From positions 1,569 through 65,568 of the forward strand of contig ADZZ01000251.1 in NCBI GenBank assembly GCA_000179315.1: 64,000 nucleotides of DNA. The letters are read 5' to 3'. The translations under genes and the position numbers were made by a program. A model generated the notes under the pieces. That model ran no database searches. It was not told the origin of the DNA and saw only the letters and a program-made list of their open reading frames with translations. Below are positions 17,285-25,773 of this stretch, piece by piece (position 1 is the stretch's first letter; every line of letters starts with the position of its first letter). Origin of the DNA: a delta proteobacterium NaphS2 (GTDB lineage Bacteria; Desulfobacterota; DSM-4660; Desulfatiglandales; Desulfatiglandaceae).

Positions 17285-18765
17285 TTATGGTACCATTTCT
17301 CGAAATTTTCGGCAGCCTCTCAGATTCGATTCGTGAACCCCTGGTCGTACTTGACTCTAATTTAAAGGTTCTAAAAGCCAACCTTTCTTTTTACCGAACC
17401 TTCAAGGTCAAGCCGGAGGAAACCGATGGGATATCCATATATGATCTTGGCAACCGACAATGGGACATCCCCAGGCTTAGAGAATTGCTTGAAGATATTC
17501 TTCCTCAAAATTCCATATTTAACGACTTTGAGGTGGAACATGACTTTTTGACGATAGGTAAAAAGATAATGCATTTGAACGCCAGGCGGATTTACAGCGG
17601 CGCGAAGAAAACCGAACTGATTCTGTTGGCCATAGAGGATGTGACTGAGCGTGAATATTACAAAAGGCATCTTGAGGAACTTGTTGAGCAGAAAACGTCC
17701 GAAATTAGAATGGCAAGGGAAGAAGCGGAAAAAGGCAGACAAGCCGCTGAAACCGCACTTTACGAAATAGAGAAATTAAGAGAACAACTTGAAGCTGAGC
17801 GGGCGTACCTACAAGAAGAAATCAAGCTGGAATACAACCATGAGAACATTATCGGTCAAAGCGATGGCATCAATTACATTCTCTACAAGGTTGAACAAAT
17901 CGCACCAAGCGATACCATCGTCCTGGTTCTGGGTGAGACCGGCACCGGCAAGGAGTTGGTGGCCCGGGCCATTCACGAGTTGAGCCTGCGTAAAGGGCGT
18001 GCTTTGATGAAAGTGAATTGTGCCACACTCCCTTCAAACCTCATTGAAAGCGAGTTGTTCGGACACGAAAAAGGCGCGTTTACGGGCGCCCACGCCAAGC
18101 ATCTGGGGCGATTTGAGGTCGCCGACGGCGCCACCCTTTTTCTGGATGAGATCGGTGAGCTGCCTCTGGAATTGCAGGCCAAGCTACTCAGGGTTATCCA
18201 GGATGGTGAGTTTGAACGACTGGGCAGTTCCCGTACCATCAAGATTGATGTGCGGATTATTGCCGCCACCAATCGAAATCTGGAAGAGGAAGTCCAAAAA
18301 GGACGTTTCCGTGAAGATCTCTGGTACCGCTTGAATGTTTTTCCCATCACCATGCCGCCCCTTCGGGATCGATCGGATGACATCCCCCTCCTGGTGGACT
18401 TTTTCGTCAAAAAGATCACCAAGCGGATGGGCAAATCAATTGAGATCATTCCAACACGGGTCATGAAGGTTTTAAAGGATTATCAGTGGCCCGGCAATGT
18501 TCGGGAACTGGAGAATGTCCTCGAACGTGCGGTGATCAACTCCTCGGGGCCCAAACTGCGCCTGGTGGACGAGCTGAAACCTTCCAAAAGGGACCTCCCC
18601 GCCCCTCGGGAAACCCTGGAAACCGTGGAGCGCAACCACATTTTGGGAATCCTCCATCAAACCCAATGGAAAGTCAGCGGAAAAGACGGGGCGGCCGAGA
18701 TCCTCGGACTCAACCGCAGCACCTTGCGGGCCCGTATGCGAAAACTGGGCATAGGCAAGCCATGA
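17281..18765 (+). CDS. Sigma-54-dependent enhancer-binding protein with PAS domain
   Basis: A 494-aa activator: PAS-like sensor (1-120), coiled coil (125-185), AAA+ domain with Walker A GETGTGKE (218-225), the sigma-54 contact loop GAFTGA (265-270) and Walker B FLDEIGEL, and a C-terminal Fis-type HTH (AEILGLNRSTLRARMRKLGI). It has no phosphorylation receiver, so it responds through PAS or a partner rather than by direct phosphorylation. The start overlaps the response regulator stop (ATGA). Only 50 bp after its stop lies the first of four 31-bp repeated elements followed by -24/-12 promoters, making it the best candidate for their binding protein. Confidence 0.93.
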   Translation: MIMVPFLEIFGSLSDSIREPLVVLDSNLKVLKANLSFYRTFKVKPEETDGISIYDLGNRQWDIPRLRELLEDILPQNSIFNDFEVEHDFLTIGKKIMHLNARRIYSGAKKTELILLAIEDVTEREYYKRHLEELVEQKTSEIRMAREEAEKGRQAAETALYEIEKLREQLEAERAYLQEEIKLEYNHENIIGQSDGINYILYKVEQIAPSDTIVLVLGETGTGKELVARAIHELSLRKGRALMKVNCATLPSNLIESELFGHEKGAFTGAHAKHLGRFEVADGATLFLDEIGELPLELQAKLLRVIQDGEFERLGSSRTIKIDVRIIAATNRNLEEEVQKGRFREDLWYRLNVFPITMPPLRDRSDDIPLLVDFFVKKITKRMGKSIEIIPTRVMKVLKDYQWPGNVRELENVLERAVINSSGPKLRLVDELKPSKRDLPAPRETLETVERNHILGILHQTQWKVSGKDGAAEILGLNRSTLRARMRKLGIGKP

Positions 18766-18815
18766 AAATGTTCTCAAAATTTTCTGATCCCCCACCCCAA
18801 CAATCAGAAACGTCC

Positions 18816-18846
18816 GGTCGTATATGGCCAGTGGTCAAATATGGCC
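18816..18846 (+). promoter_or_regulatory. 31-bp tandem-palindrome element A (candidate enhancer)
   Basis: GGTCGTATATGGCC, spacer AGT, GGTCAAATATGGCC. Each 14-bp half is itself near-palindromic and the halves repeat with 17-bp periodicity. The same 31-bp design recurs at 21572, 24514 and 36390. The rest of the 18766-19119 gap holds an 8-bp hairpin (18781-18810) just after the activator gene and the promoter at 18945. Confidence 0.8.
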
Positions 18847-18944
18847 CCATCTCAAGTCCCTTTCGAACTTTCCTCGCAGTTTCCCTGAGCCATTACCCTT
18901 TTGGAATCAACAAGATACCCTGATCTTTCGGGGAAAAGCATCCC

Positions 18945-18960
18945 TGGCACGAAAATTGGA
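18945..18960 (+). promoter_or_regulatory. Sigma-54 promoter of the ABM-ftsH unit
   Basis: TGGCACGAAAATTGGA reads TGGCAC-N5-TTGG: a full -24 element and a near -12 element (GG instead of GC). The -12 lies 127 bp from the centre of element A. Transcription would start near 18971, about 150 bp before the first gene. Confidence 0.7.
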
Positions 18961-19119
18961 TCCATAAATCTCGTGCTGTTCAAGGGAGAATCGACATCCA
19001 ACAGCATCGGGGATGCCCGATAGGCAAAATTCCCCGCCTTGTCGCCTCATCAATTTTCAACAGGTGGGTCAAAGAGTCCGGCGTTTAAGTCCTTTATATC
19101 TGAAGAGGAGCGTGACCTT

Positions 19120-19443
19120 ATGATTATTTTCAGGATCACAATGGACGTACTTCCGCAAAAACAAAAAGAGGTCATGCAGACACTCCTCTCCATGACCGAG
19201 ACGGCGGGAAGAGAGAAGGGATGTCTGAGCTACGAGGTCTTGTTCCAAATGGACGGTGAAACGGCTATCCATCTCATGGAGGAGTGGGAAAACCGTGAAG
19301 ATCTGGAACGTCATATCAGGTCCGAGCGATTCAGCGTTCTGCTCGGGACAAAGAGCCTTTTGGCCAAACCCTTGGAAATGAAAATCCATACCGTGTCCCA
19401 TTCGGAAGGGACGGAAGCCGTCAATATCATCAGGGGCAAGTGA
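19120..19443 (+). CDS. Antibiotic biosynthesis monooxygenase (ABM) domain protein
   Basis: A 107-aa single-domain protein of the ABM/YgiN dimeric alpha-beta barrel type: MIIFRITMDVLPQKQKEVMQTL, EKGCLSYEVLFQ, LMEEWENREDLERHIRSERF. These small proteins act as cofactor-less monooxygenases on quinones or as heme-degrading relatives. The ATG at 19120 has GAGGAG nine bases upstream; the frame is open further to 19039 without a ribosome binding site. It ends just before ftsH and is probably co-transcribed with it from the sigma-54 promoter at 18945. Confidence 0.8.
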   Translation: MIIFRITMDVLPQKQKEVMQTLLSMTETAGREKGCLSYEVLFQMDGETAIHLMEEWENREDLERHIRSERFSVLLGTKSLLAKPLEMKIHTVSHSEGTEAVNIIRGK

Positions 19444-19469
19444 CCCTTCGGAGAGAGAGAAATTTTGAA

Positions 19470-21257
19470 ATGAACCCGTCCTATAAAAAGATTCTTATGC
19501 CGATCATGATCGGTTTCATGCTGCTCATGCTGTTTCGAGGGCTCAACGAACCCGGAAACAGCGCCTCTGTGGATTACAGCGATTTTTTGAACATGGTTGA
19601 GAGCGGAAGCGTTACCCGGGTCACCCTGCAGGGGGATGATATAACCGGTATGACCGGCCGAGGCGCCTTTCATACCTTCGCTCCGGAAGATCCCGCATTG
19701 ATGGCGTTGCTCAAAAGCAAAGGGGTTAAGATATGGGCAAAGCCCGCGGACAATGATCCGTGGTTCCGGACGATCCTTTCTTGGGTTCCCATGCTTTTAA
19801 TGATCGGCGTCTGGATTTTCTTCATGCGCCGGATGCAAGGGGGCAATGGAAAACTGATGTCCTTTGGAAAAAGCAAAGCAAGCCTCATGTCGGATGCCAG
19901 GGGAAAAGTAACCTTCGAAGATGTGGCGGGAATCGATGAGGCAAGGGATGAATTACAGGAAATAGTCGATTTTTTAAAGGATCCCAAAAAATTCACGCGC
20001 CTGGGGGGAAGAATACCGAAAGGGGTTCTGCTGGTGGGGGCGCCGGGCACCGGCAAAACATTGCTGGCTCGCGCCATCGCCGGCGTGGCGGGCGTTCCCT
20101 TTTTTACCTTGAGTGGATCGGATTTTGTGGAGATGTTTGTGGGTGTGGGTGCTTCAAGGGTCAGGGATCTCTTCAATCAGGGCAAGAAGAACGCGCCATG
20201 CATCATCTTTGTGGATGAGATCGACGCGGTGGGTCGCCAGAGGGGTTCCGGTCTGGGCGGCGGGCATGACGAAAAGGAACAGACCCTCAATCAGCTTCTG
20301 GTGGAGATGGACGGCTTTGAATCCAACGAAGGCGTCATCTTGATAGCGGCCACAAACCGGCCCGACGTGCTGGATCCGGCGCTGTTGAGACCCGGTCGGT
20401 TCGATAGACAGGTGGTGGTTTCGGTTCCCGACATAACGGGAAGACTGGGCATCCTGAAAGTGCATGTGAGAAAGAATCCATTATCAGATGATGTTGATCT
20501 CAAAATTCTTGCGAGGGGAACCCCCGGTTTTACGGGCGCCGATATCGAAAACATGGTGAACGAGGCGTCTCTCATGGCCGCAAGACGGGGAAAGGATAGC
20601 GTGGAAATGGTCGACCTTGAAGACGCCAAGGACAAGGTCATGATGGGGCCCGAGCGCCAAAGCATGATCATCTCTGAAACGGAAAAAGAAGCAATGGCCT
20701 ATCACGAGGCGGGGCATACCCTTTTGGCAAGGCTTCTTCCCGGTACGGACCCCATTCACAAGGTCACCATCATTCCCCGGGGTCGATCTTTCGGCCTCAC
20801 CCAGCAGCTTCCAATGTCCGAAAGACACACATATCCCAAAAATGACCTTCTGAACAGCATCTGCATTTTGATGGGAGGAAGGGCTGCGGAAGAGATCATA
20901 TTCGATACCCAGACAACCGGGGCGGGAACGGATATTCGAAAAGCCTCCCAGTTGGCAAAAAAGATGATTTGCAGGTTCGGTATGAGCAAGGAACTGGGCC
21001 CCCTTACCTTCGGCAAAGAGGAAGGACAGGTATTCTTAGGAAGGTCTTTCGGCAAGCAGAGGGAATACAGCCGGATGACGACACAAAAGATCGATGAAGA
21101 GGTGAGGGACATTGTCATCGAAGCCCACAGAAAAGCATTAACTCTCATTAAGGATAATCTGGATACCCTTCGCAAGATAGCGATGGCCCTTCTTGAGAAG
21201 GAGACCTTGAACAGTCTTGAAGTGGAAGAATTAATGGCGGAAGGAAAAAGTCCGTAA
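19470..21257 (+). CDS. ftsH: ATP-dependent zinc metalloprotease FtsH
   Basis: A 595-aa inner-membrane protease: two membrane helices (about residues 8-25 and 102-120) around a periplasmic domain, then AAA+ ATPase (Walker A GAPGTGKT, Walker [12 protein letters not shown], second region of homology [21 protein letters not shown]) and the M41 peptidase with HEAGH. FtsH degrades misfolded membrane proteins and short-lived regulators. The ATG at 19470 has a GGAGAGAG site; a GTG at 19440 overlapping the previous gene is less likely. Its location under an apparent sigma-54 promoter suggests an envelope-stress copy in addition to a housekeeping one elsewhere (inference). Confidence 0.95.
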   Translation: MNPSYKKILMPIMIGFMLLMLFRGLNEPGNSASVDYSDFLNMVESGSVTRVTLQGDDITGMTGRGAFHTFAPEDPALMALLKSKGVKIWAKPADNDPWFRTILSWVPMLLMIGVWIFFMRRMQGGNGKLMSFGKSKASLMSDARGKVTFEDVAGIDEARDELQEIVDFLKDPKKFTRLGGRIPKGVLLVGAPGTGKTLLARAIAGVAGVPFFTLSGSDFVEMFVGVGASRVRDLFNQGKKNAPCIIFVDEIDAVGRQRGSGLGGGHDEKEQTLNQLLVEMDGFESNEGVILIAATNRPDVLDPALLRPGRFDRQVVVSVPDITGRLGILKVHVRKNPLSDDVDLKILARGTPGFTGADIENMVNEASLMAARRGKDSVEMVDLEDAKDKVMMGPERQSMIISETEKEAMAYHEAGHTLLARLLPGTDPIHKVTIIPRGRSFGLTQQLPMSERHTYPKNDLLNSICILMGGRAAEEIIFDTQTTGAGTDIRKASQLAKKMICRFGMSKELGPLTFGKEEGQVFLGRSFGKQREYSRMTTQKIDEEVRDIVIEAHRKALTLIKDNLDTLRKIAMALLEKETLNSLEVEELMAEGKSP

Positions 21258-21305
21258 GCAAGGTGATGGAAAATGGTCGGGGAAAGAACCGTAACAATAT
21301 CTCAG

Positions 21306-21332
21306 GAATTCCCGGATGAAGTCCGGGAATTC
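21306..21332. terminator. Stem-loop downstream of ftsH
   Basis: GAATTCCCGGA-TGAAG-TCCGGGAATTC is an 11-bp perfect stem with a 5-nt loop, 49 bp after the ftsH stop. No T-run follows, so it may stabilise the 3' end of the mRNA rather than terminate. Between here and 21572 nothing else is recognised. Confidence 0.5.
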
Positions 21333-21571
21333 GCCGAGAGCGTCCTGAACACCGTTCGATGGAACTTCTGATGAAGGTGCGGGAGATTCTGGACGGATGA
21401 AAGGACATAGGTCAAGTGTCACAGAGACGGGGTGAAGGATTATAAAGACCCCTCACTCCTACTTCCCCTATTATGCCTGGGCCATGTATTTCCACTTTGG
21501 CAAAGACGACTGGCGTTATAAGGACACTACCCATTATGTCAGGGCTGTACGGTATGGGCAGTGAAAAAAAT

Positions 21572-21602
21572 GGCCATATTTGACCATTTTTCAAATATGG
21601 CC
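21572..21602 (+). promoter_or_regulatory. 31-bp tandem-palindrome element B (candidate enhancer)
   Basis: GGCCATATTTGACC, spacer ATT, TTTCAAATATGGCC (the second half has lost its leading GG). Same length, spacing and core as elements A, C and D. It lies in the 530-bp gap between ftsH and the radical SAM gene. Confidence 0.78.
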
Positions 21603-21702
21603 ACTGTTTCAGTCGACATGGCCTTACCCGCCAATATTTGGCGTTTGGTAATTGATAGAGAAAACAATTGGTTAAATCAAATGACGGCGAGCGTGCCCAG
21701 TT

Positions 21703-21718
21703 TGGCACGAACCTTGGA
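21703..21718 (+). promoter_or_regulatory. Sigma-54 promoter of the radical SAM unit
   Basis: TGGCACGAACCTTGGA: the same -24 hexamer and the same TTGG -12 variant as at 18945, 129 bp from the centre of element B. The start of transcription would be near 21729, about 58 bp before the ATG at 21787. Confidence 0.72.
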
Positions 21719-21786
21719 CATATCATCATAGAACGGTCTTAGTATGTAAAGCATAGACTTCCATTTGAAATTGGGAGGAAAAAACC

Positions 21787-23187
21787 ATGGGAACAAAAAA
21801 GATATCATTTATCGAGCCGAGCGCACCCGGCCTGCACATCTTCAGTAAATTCCCCATACCACGCCTTGGTGCGGTGCTGTTGTCTACAATTCTCAGAGAA
21901 AGAGGATACGACGTAAAGACGTTTATAGAGGACCTTGCCGCACCGGACTGGTCATTCATTGAGCGCTCGGATATTGTTTGCATTTCCACCATAACCTCGA
22001 CAGCCATCAGGGCATACCGAATGGGGAAAAGAGTGAGAGCCCTGCATATCCCGGTGATTATGGGTGGTGCGCATCCCACCTTTCTTCCCGATGAGGCGAT
22101 GGATTATGCCGACTTCGTCATACGGGGGGAAGGGGAGAATGCCCTCGTGGAACTGCTTGAACACATAGACAAAGGGGTTCCGAACCTGGAGGATATTAAA
22201 GGACTTTCCTACAGGGATCGGGAAGGGAAAATTGTCCACAACCCTGCCGGGCATTTTCTTGAAGACCTCGACAGCCTTCCCACACCCGATTTCTCCCTTG
22301 TCCATAACTGGACCCCATCCAATACCTACCCTGTGGCCACATCGAGGGGTTGCCCCTACGAGTGCAGCTTCTGCTCGGTCATCGGAATGTTCGGAAGGAA
22401 ATACCGTTGTAAAAGCGTTGAGGGTACATTAGCGGAATTGAAACATGCCGTATCGGTATCCAAAGCGGTCAAGTTCATTGTCGACGACAATTTTGCCGCC
22501 AACAAAACAAGGACAAAACAGATTCTCAGAGCCATGATCGCTGAAAAAATAAGGACAAGGTGGTCTGCACAGGTGAGGACCGAGGTGGGCAGGGATCCGG
22601 AACTTCTCCGCCTGATGGCTGATTCAGGCTGCGATACGCTGTTTATCGGTCTTGAATCCATCAATCCCAGGACCCTTGAAGAGTATCATAAGAATCAGGA
22701 CCTGCAGGATATCGTTACTTGTATCAGAGCTGTGCGGGATCACGGCATTCACATCCACGGAATGTTTGTTCTGGGCGCGGAAACCGATGACGTCAAAACC
22801 ATTCGAGAGACGGTCGATTTTGCACAACGCCTAGCTATCGACACCATACAGATCATGATCCTTACACCGCTGCCGGGAACGTCGCTTTTTGACGAGATGA
22901 CGAAGAACGGAAGGTTGCTCCATACGGACTGGCGTCAATATGATGTTCAGCATGTGGTTTACAAGCCCCGGCTCATGTCGCCGGCCACCCTGCAGGTTGA
23001 GACCCTCAAGGCGATGGGACGTTTCTATTCGTGGAAGTATGTCTTCAGGCATCTGGCAAAATTGGATTTCCACTACATGGCGGTCGGCCTTTTCGGCAAA
23101 AGAGCGGTTGACAGGAGTCTGAAGGCGTTCTCAGCCTGTCTGGATCACGCCGCCTCACCATCCTTTGGCTGCGAGGAGGTACACTGA
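21787..23187 (+). CDS. B12-binding-domain radical SAM protein
   Basis: A 466-aa protein: cobalamin-binding Rossmann-like region (residues about 25-140, with VIMGGAHPTFLPDEA and GEGENALVELLE), a radical SAM core with C-x3-C-x2-C (CPYECSFC, near residue 192), and DDNFAANKTRTK and GLESINPRTLEEYHKNQ motifs typical of the class B (BchE/HpnP/HpnJ-like) branch. It probably modifies a lipid or cofactor; the substrate is unknown. A GGGAGG site precedes the ATG. It begins the unit driven by the sigma-54 promoter at 21703 and is followed by an unknown protein and a LapA-like membrane protein. Confidence 0.88.
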   Translation: MGTKKISFIEPSAPGLHIFSKFPIPRLGAVLLSTILRERGYDVKTFIEDLAAPDWSFIERSDIVCISTITSTAIRAYRMGKRVRALHIPVIMGGAHPTFLPDEAMDYADFVIRGEGENALVELLEHIDKGVPNLEDIKGLSYRDREGKIVHNPAGHFLEDLDSLPTPDFSLVHNWTPSNTYPVATSRGCPYECSFCSVIGMFGRKYRCKSVEGTLAELKHAVSVSKAVKFIVDDNFAANKTRTKQILRAMIAEKIRTRWSAQVRTEVGRDPELLRLMADSGCDTLFIGLESINPRTLEEYHKNQDLQDIVTCIRAVRDHGIHIHGMFVLGAETDDVKTIRETVDFAQRLAIDTIQIMILTPLPGTSLFDEMTKNGRLLHTDWRQYDVQHVVYKPRLMSPATLQVETLKAMGRFYSWKYVFRHLAKLDFHYMAVGLFGKRAVDRSLKAFSACLDHAASPSFGCEEVH

Positions 23188-23252
23188 AAAGTGAGCAAGA
23201 CCCACGCACCGTCAACACTTTCAAGGCAGATTCCCACAGGAGGAATACCGTC

Positions 23253-24104
23253 ATGTCTTTTAAAGAGAACCTGAAGATCAAAATGAAGATCGACAAGCTT
23301 GTTAAAAAGCTGATTTCCACCATGAAAGAGCCTCCCGGAAAGTGGTGGTTGGACAAGGTCCTCACTGAGGAGCTTCTTCATATGACCGATTTCAAGCATG
23401 AAAAGGTTAGGGATCTCCAGCTCTATGTACGCCCTTGGACGGGTGAGATCATGGAGGTGTTGGTCCTGGACAACGCCTTGCCCATTTACCGCACCACGGT
23501 GCATGACGTGGTCCTCCGCAAAAGCCCTTGCTGGCATGAGATGGTGAGCATTAGAAATATCCGGAAAATCATGAACGACAAGGATGTCATCATCAGTAAG
23601 GGCAAGGCATCGCTTCAGAAATTACATGCAGACGCACTGGCTCTGCTGGACTTTACCTACACCGGGGATGACATGGCGTTGCTCCTTGAGGATGCACGCC
23701 GTGGGCTGGACCGAAAATCCATTGAGCGGATTCAGGAATGTCTGGGCTTCTTTTTTGAAATTCTGAATTTTCAACGCTTGTTCTTCGGGCCGACGGACAA
23801 TGATTTGCAAACCTTTGCCATGGCAAAGCCTGACAGCGGCCATTTTCCCCCATTTAAGCATCTCATCCTGTTCGATGAAAGAACCCTGCTGTTGGGTATG
23901 AAGAAAGGCGCCTTTTCGCCAGAGCGCGATCTGGACCTGGATTGGTTCGGACAATATCTTCGGGGTGAGAAAGCCGCCGACCTTCAAGGCATGGATGTTT
24001 TCGAATTTCTGGCTGAACTGGCCCTGGAAAAGGCGCATCAAGATGCAGCCGATGTTCAAAAGTGGATTGAACCGCAAGATCCACTTCTGACGGCAGCCGC
24101 TTGA
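23253..24104 (+). CDS. Conserved-looking protein of unknown function
   Basis: A 283-aa soluble protein that I do not recognise. It starts with a charged helix (MSFKENLKIKMKIDKLVKKL), has a central mixed segment with LYVRPWTGEIMEVLVLDNALPIYRTTVHDVVLRKSPCWHEMV and ends in helical, acidic stretches. There are no signal peptide, membrane segments or Cys clusters. An AGGAGGA site precedes the ATG. It lies 65 bp after the radical SAM gene in the same sigma-54 unit, so it may act with it. Confidence 0.75.
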   Translation: MSFKENLKIKMKIDKLVKKLISTMKEPPGKWWLDKVLTEELLHMTDFKHEKVRDLQLYVRPWTGEIMEVLVLDNALPIYRTTVHDVVLRKSPCWHEMVSIRNIRKIMNDKDVIISKGKASLQKLHADALALLDFTYTGDDMALLLEDARRGLDRKSIERIQECLGFFFEILNFQRLFFGPTDNDLQTFAMAKPDSGHFPPFKHLILFDERTLLLGMKKGAFSPERDLDLDWFGQYLRGEKAADLQGMDVFEFLAELALEKAHQDAADVQKWIEPQDPLLTAAA

Positions 24105-24188
24105 TGGAAGCGTTCAAGCGCTTTTTATGGGAAACCAAAAAGAACAGCGAAAACAGAAACCCTGCTCCCCATGGAAAGGAGGCGAATC

Positions 24189-24427
24189 ATGGCCTTTTCG
24201 CTAGGCATTACCTTTTTGCTTCTTATGGTAATTATCATCACTGCCATACAAAACAGTGTACCCTTGGATTTCAAATTTTTCACATGGCATTTGAGGTATC
24301 CATTACAGCCTTGATTGTTTATTCCTTTATCATTGGTGGCGCCGTTGTGGCGATTTTGGCCTTGCCGAAACTGGCGAAAAAATCCCTTCATGAAAGGCGT
24401 ATGAACAAAGAGATCCATAAATTGTAG
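24189..24427 (+). pseudogene. LapA-like (DUF1049) membrane protein gene, frameshifted
   Basis: From an ATG at 24189 with an AAAGGAGG site the frame reads MAFSLGITFLLLMVIIITAIQ then NSVPLDFKFFTWH; the continuation EVSITALIVYSFIIGGAVVAIL is in another frame. Joined, they make a 79-aa two-helix protein with the LapA pattern QN-x-x-P-x-x-x-x-FF, followed by a second membrane helix and a basic tail. The break is at the T-run 24290-24292 in CATTTGAG: one more T would restore F-E-V. It is either a real mutation or a sequence error at a homopolymer. LapA family proteins work in the inner membrane with LapB and FtsH in lipopolysaccharide control, which fits the ftsH neighbour. Confidence 0.7.
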
Positions 24428-24513
24428 GAAAAGGATAACCGCTGACAGCTCATTTCGGCAGTGTGTCTTAAAAGCGCCGCCAAAAGGAATTGGAGGGGTG
24501 GATCAGGAAAATA

Positions 24514-24544
24514 GGCCATATGCGACCATAGGTCAAATATGACC
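24514..24544 (+). promoter_or_regulatory. 31-bp tandem-palindrome element C (candidate enhancer)
   Basis: GGCCATATGCGACC, spacer ATA, GGTCAAATATGACC. It lies 87 bp after the LapA-like gene in the 24428-24761 gap and precedes the promoter at 24643. Nothing else is recognised in this gap. Confidence 0.8.
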
Positions 24545-24642
24545 ATCCTTGTTGACCCGTTTGTACGTCTCCCGTCAGCGCTATTTCATTGTTTCTTATG
24601 AAAAATCAGTATAATGGAGAAAAAATGCAAAAATTAGATTTA

Positions 24643-24658
24643 TGGTATTAACTTTGCA
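24643..24658 (+). promoter_or_regulatory. Sigma-54 promoter of the long glycan/activase operon
   Basis: TGGTATTAACTTTGCA has the invariant GG-N10-GC of sigma-54 promoters with a consensus TTGCA -12 box but a weaker -24 (TGGTAT). The -12 is 127 bp from the centre of element C. Transcription would start near 24669, about 93 bp before the ATG at 24762. Confidence 0.72.
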
Positions 24659-24761
24659 TTAAATAAAGACAGCGGAACAAATTTTAGATGTTCTTGTGAG
24701 GAGGGTACTTGCACTCAAGCGATGGCGACCGCATGTTCGCTGTGAGATTGGAGGATTAACC

Positions 24762-25055
24762 ATGAAAAATATCAATAGCGATACAAAAGCGGGCACGCAG
24801 TACACGACGGCTCATGATGCGCACTACAAGACGAAGGAGTTGCCCAAGGCATTCCAACTGTATAGAGACATCATCGCTGACCACCCCGATACCAAAGAGG
24901 CAGGATACTCCCTGTCCCAGGTTCATAACATCGTAAAGGATGTGGTTCCAAAACAGGAAGTTCTGGATGCTCTGGTGGCGATGGCACTTGATCATTTTGA
25001 ACGAGATGTGCCGTCGGATGTGAAGTCGGCTTCGGATGCGGCAATTGCAGCATAA
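24762..25055 (+). CDS. Small TPR-like protein
   Basis: A 97-aa soluble helical protein. The segment LPKAFQLYRDIIADHPDTKEAGYSLSQVHNIV has the look of a single tetratricopeptide-type helix pair (A-x-x-x-Y-x-x-I-x-x-x-P-x-x-x-E-A). GGAGG stands before the ATG at 24762; an upstream frame to 24696 has no site. It is the first gene after the sigma-54 promoter at 24643. Function unknown. Confidence 0.7.
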   Translation: MKNINSDTKAGTQYTTAHDAHYKTKELPKAFQLYRDIIADHPDTKEAGYSLSQVHNIVKDVVPKQEVLDALVAMALDHFERDVPSDVKSASDAAIAA

Positions 25056-25170
25056 CAGCCCGGGTGGTTGTGCGATATGTAGAGCCCTGTCGTCCTCTAA
25101 CCACAACAGGAGTTGCGCCATGAAGGTGTCACTAAAAAAAGCGTAACCCAAATTCAAGGAGGTAGGAACA

Positions 25171-25536
25171 ATGAAAGAGGAAAGTGCCAGTAAAATTAAG
25201 TATGGCGTTTGGGGCATTATTGTCGGCGCAATCATTGTAATGATCACCGGTTTTGCGTGGGGGGGATGGACGACCTCCGGTACAACCCAAAAGATGGCGG
25301 ACGCAGCGGTCCTGGCAAACCAGGCGGAGATCTGCGTTGGTCAATTCATGGCGGAACCCAACCATAAGGAGAATCTCAAAGAATTGGGAGCTATGGAGTC
25401 CTGGAAAAGGGGTGAATACATCGAAAAAGGGGGCTGGGACAAAATGCCCGGCCAAACGGAAAAGCCTGATTATAACGTGAGTCGTGCATGTGCGGACGGG
25501 CTTGGACCCCTTATCGAGAAAAAAACGGACGGTTAA
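25171..25536 (+). CDS. Single-pass membrane protein of unknown function
   Basis: A 121-aa protein with one N-terminal membrane helix (residues 12-32, VWGIIVGAIIVMITGFAWGGW) and an 85-residue domain that is probably outside the membrane. The domain has two Cys residues (ICVGQF and RACADGL) that could form a disulfide, and a short conserved-looking LGAMESWKRGEYIEKGGW. An AAGGAGG site precedes the ATG. It follows the TPR-like gene in the sigma-54 unit. I do not recognise the family. Confidence 0.75.
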   Translation: MKEESASKIKYGVWGIIVGAIIVMITGFAWGGWTTSGTTQKMADAAVLANQAEICVGQFMAEPNHKENLKELGAMESWKRGEYIEKGGWDKMPGQTEKPDYNVSRACADGLGPLIEKKTDG

Positions 25537-25542
25537 TCAAAG

Positions 25543-25566
25543 CGTGTCCCCTTGGTCGGGGACACG
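25543..25566. terminator. Strong stem-loop inside the operon
   Basis: CGTGTCCCC-TTGGTC-GGGGACACG: a 9-bp perfect stem 7 bp after the stop of the membrane protein gene. No T-run follows. It may be a partial terminator or processing site that lowers expression of the glycan genes downstream. Confidence 0.5.
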
Positions 25567-25623
25567 TGATGAAAGATTTGTAAAGCCAAGACAGGAATTT
25601 TCCTGAAAGGAAGAGGCGCTCAA

Positions 25624-25749
25624 ATGGGAGACAAAGGGAAGAAAGACAAAGGCAGACGAGAAGAACAGAAAAGAGCCAAGCAAACGCCAAAGGAAAAACG
25701 GCAGCAAAAGAGGGATAAGAATAAGACAATTTGGGAAAATGAAAAATAG
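25624..25749 (+). CDS. Lys-rich 41-aa basic protein
   Basis: A short gene of 41 codons, MGDKGKKDKGRREEQKRAKQ then TPKEKRQQKRDKNKTIWENEK. It is almost entirely charged, with about one third Lys/Arg, and surely unstructured. An AGGAAGAGG site stands in front of the ATG, and the gene fits the gap between the membrane protein and the glycosyltransferase genes. Similar tiny K-G-K-K-D-K proteins occur in other proteobacteria, without known function. Confidence 0.65.
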   Translation: MGDKGKKDKGRREEQKRAKQTPKEKRQQKRDKNKTIWENEK

Positions 25750-25773
25750 ACGCAAAACAAGAGAGTCGCAGCC

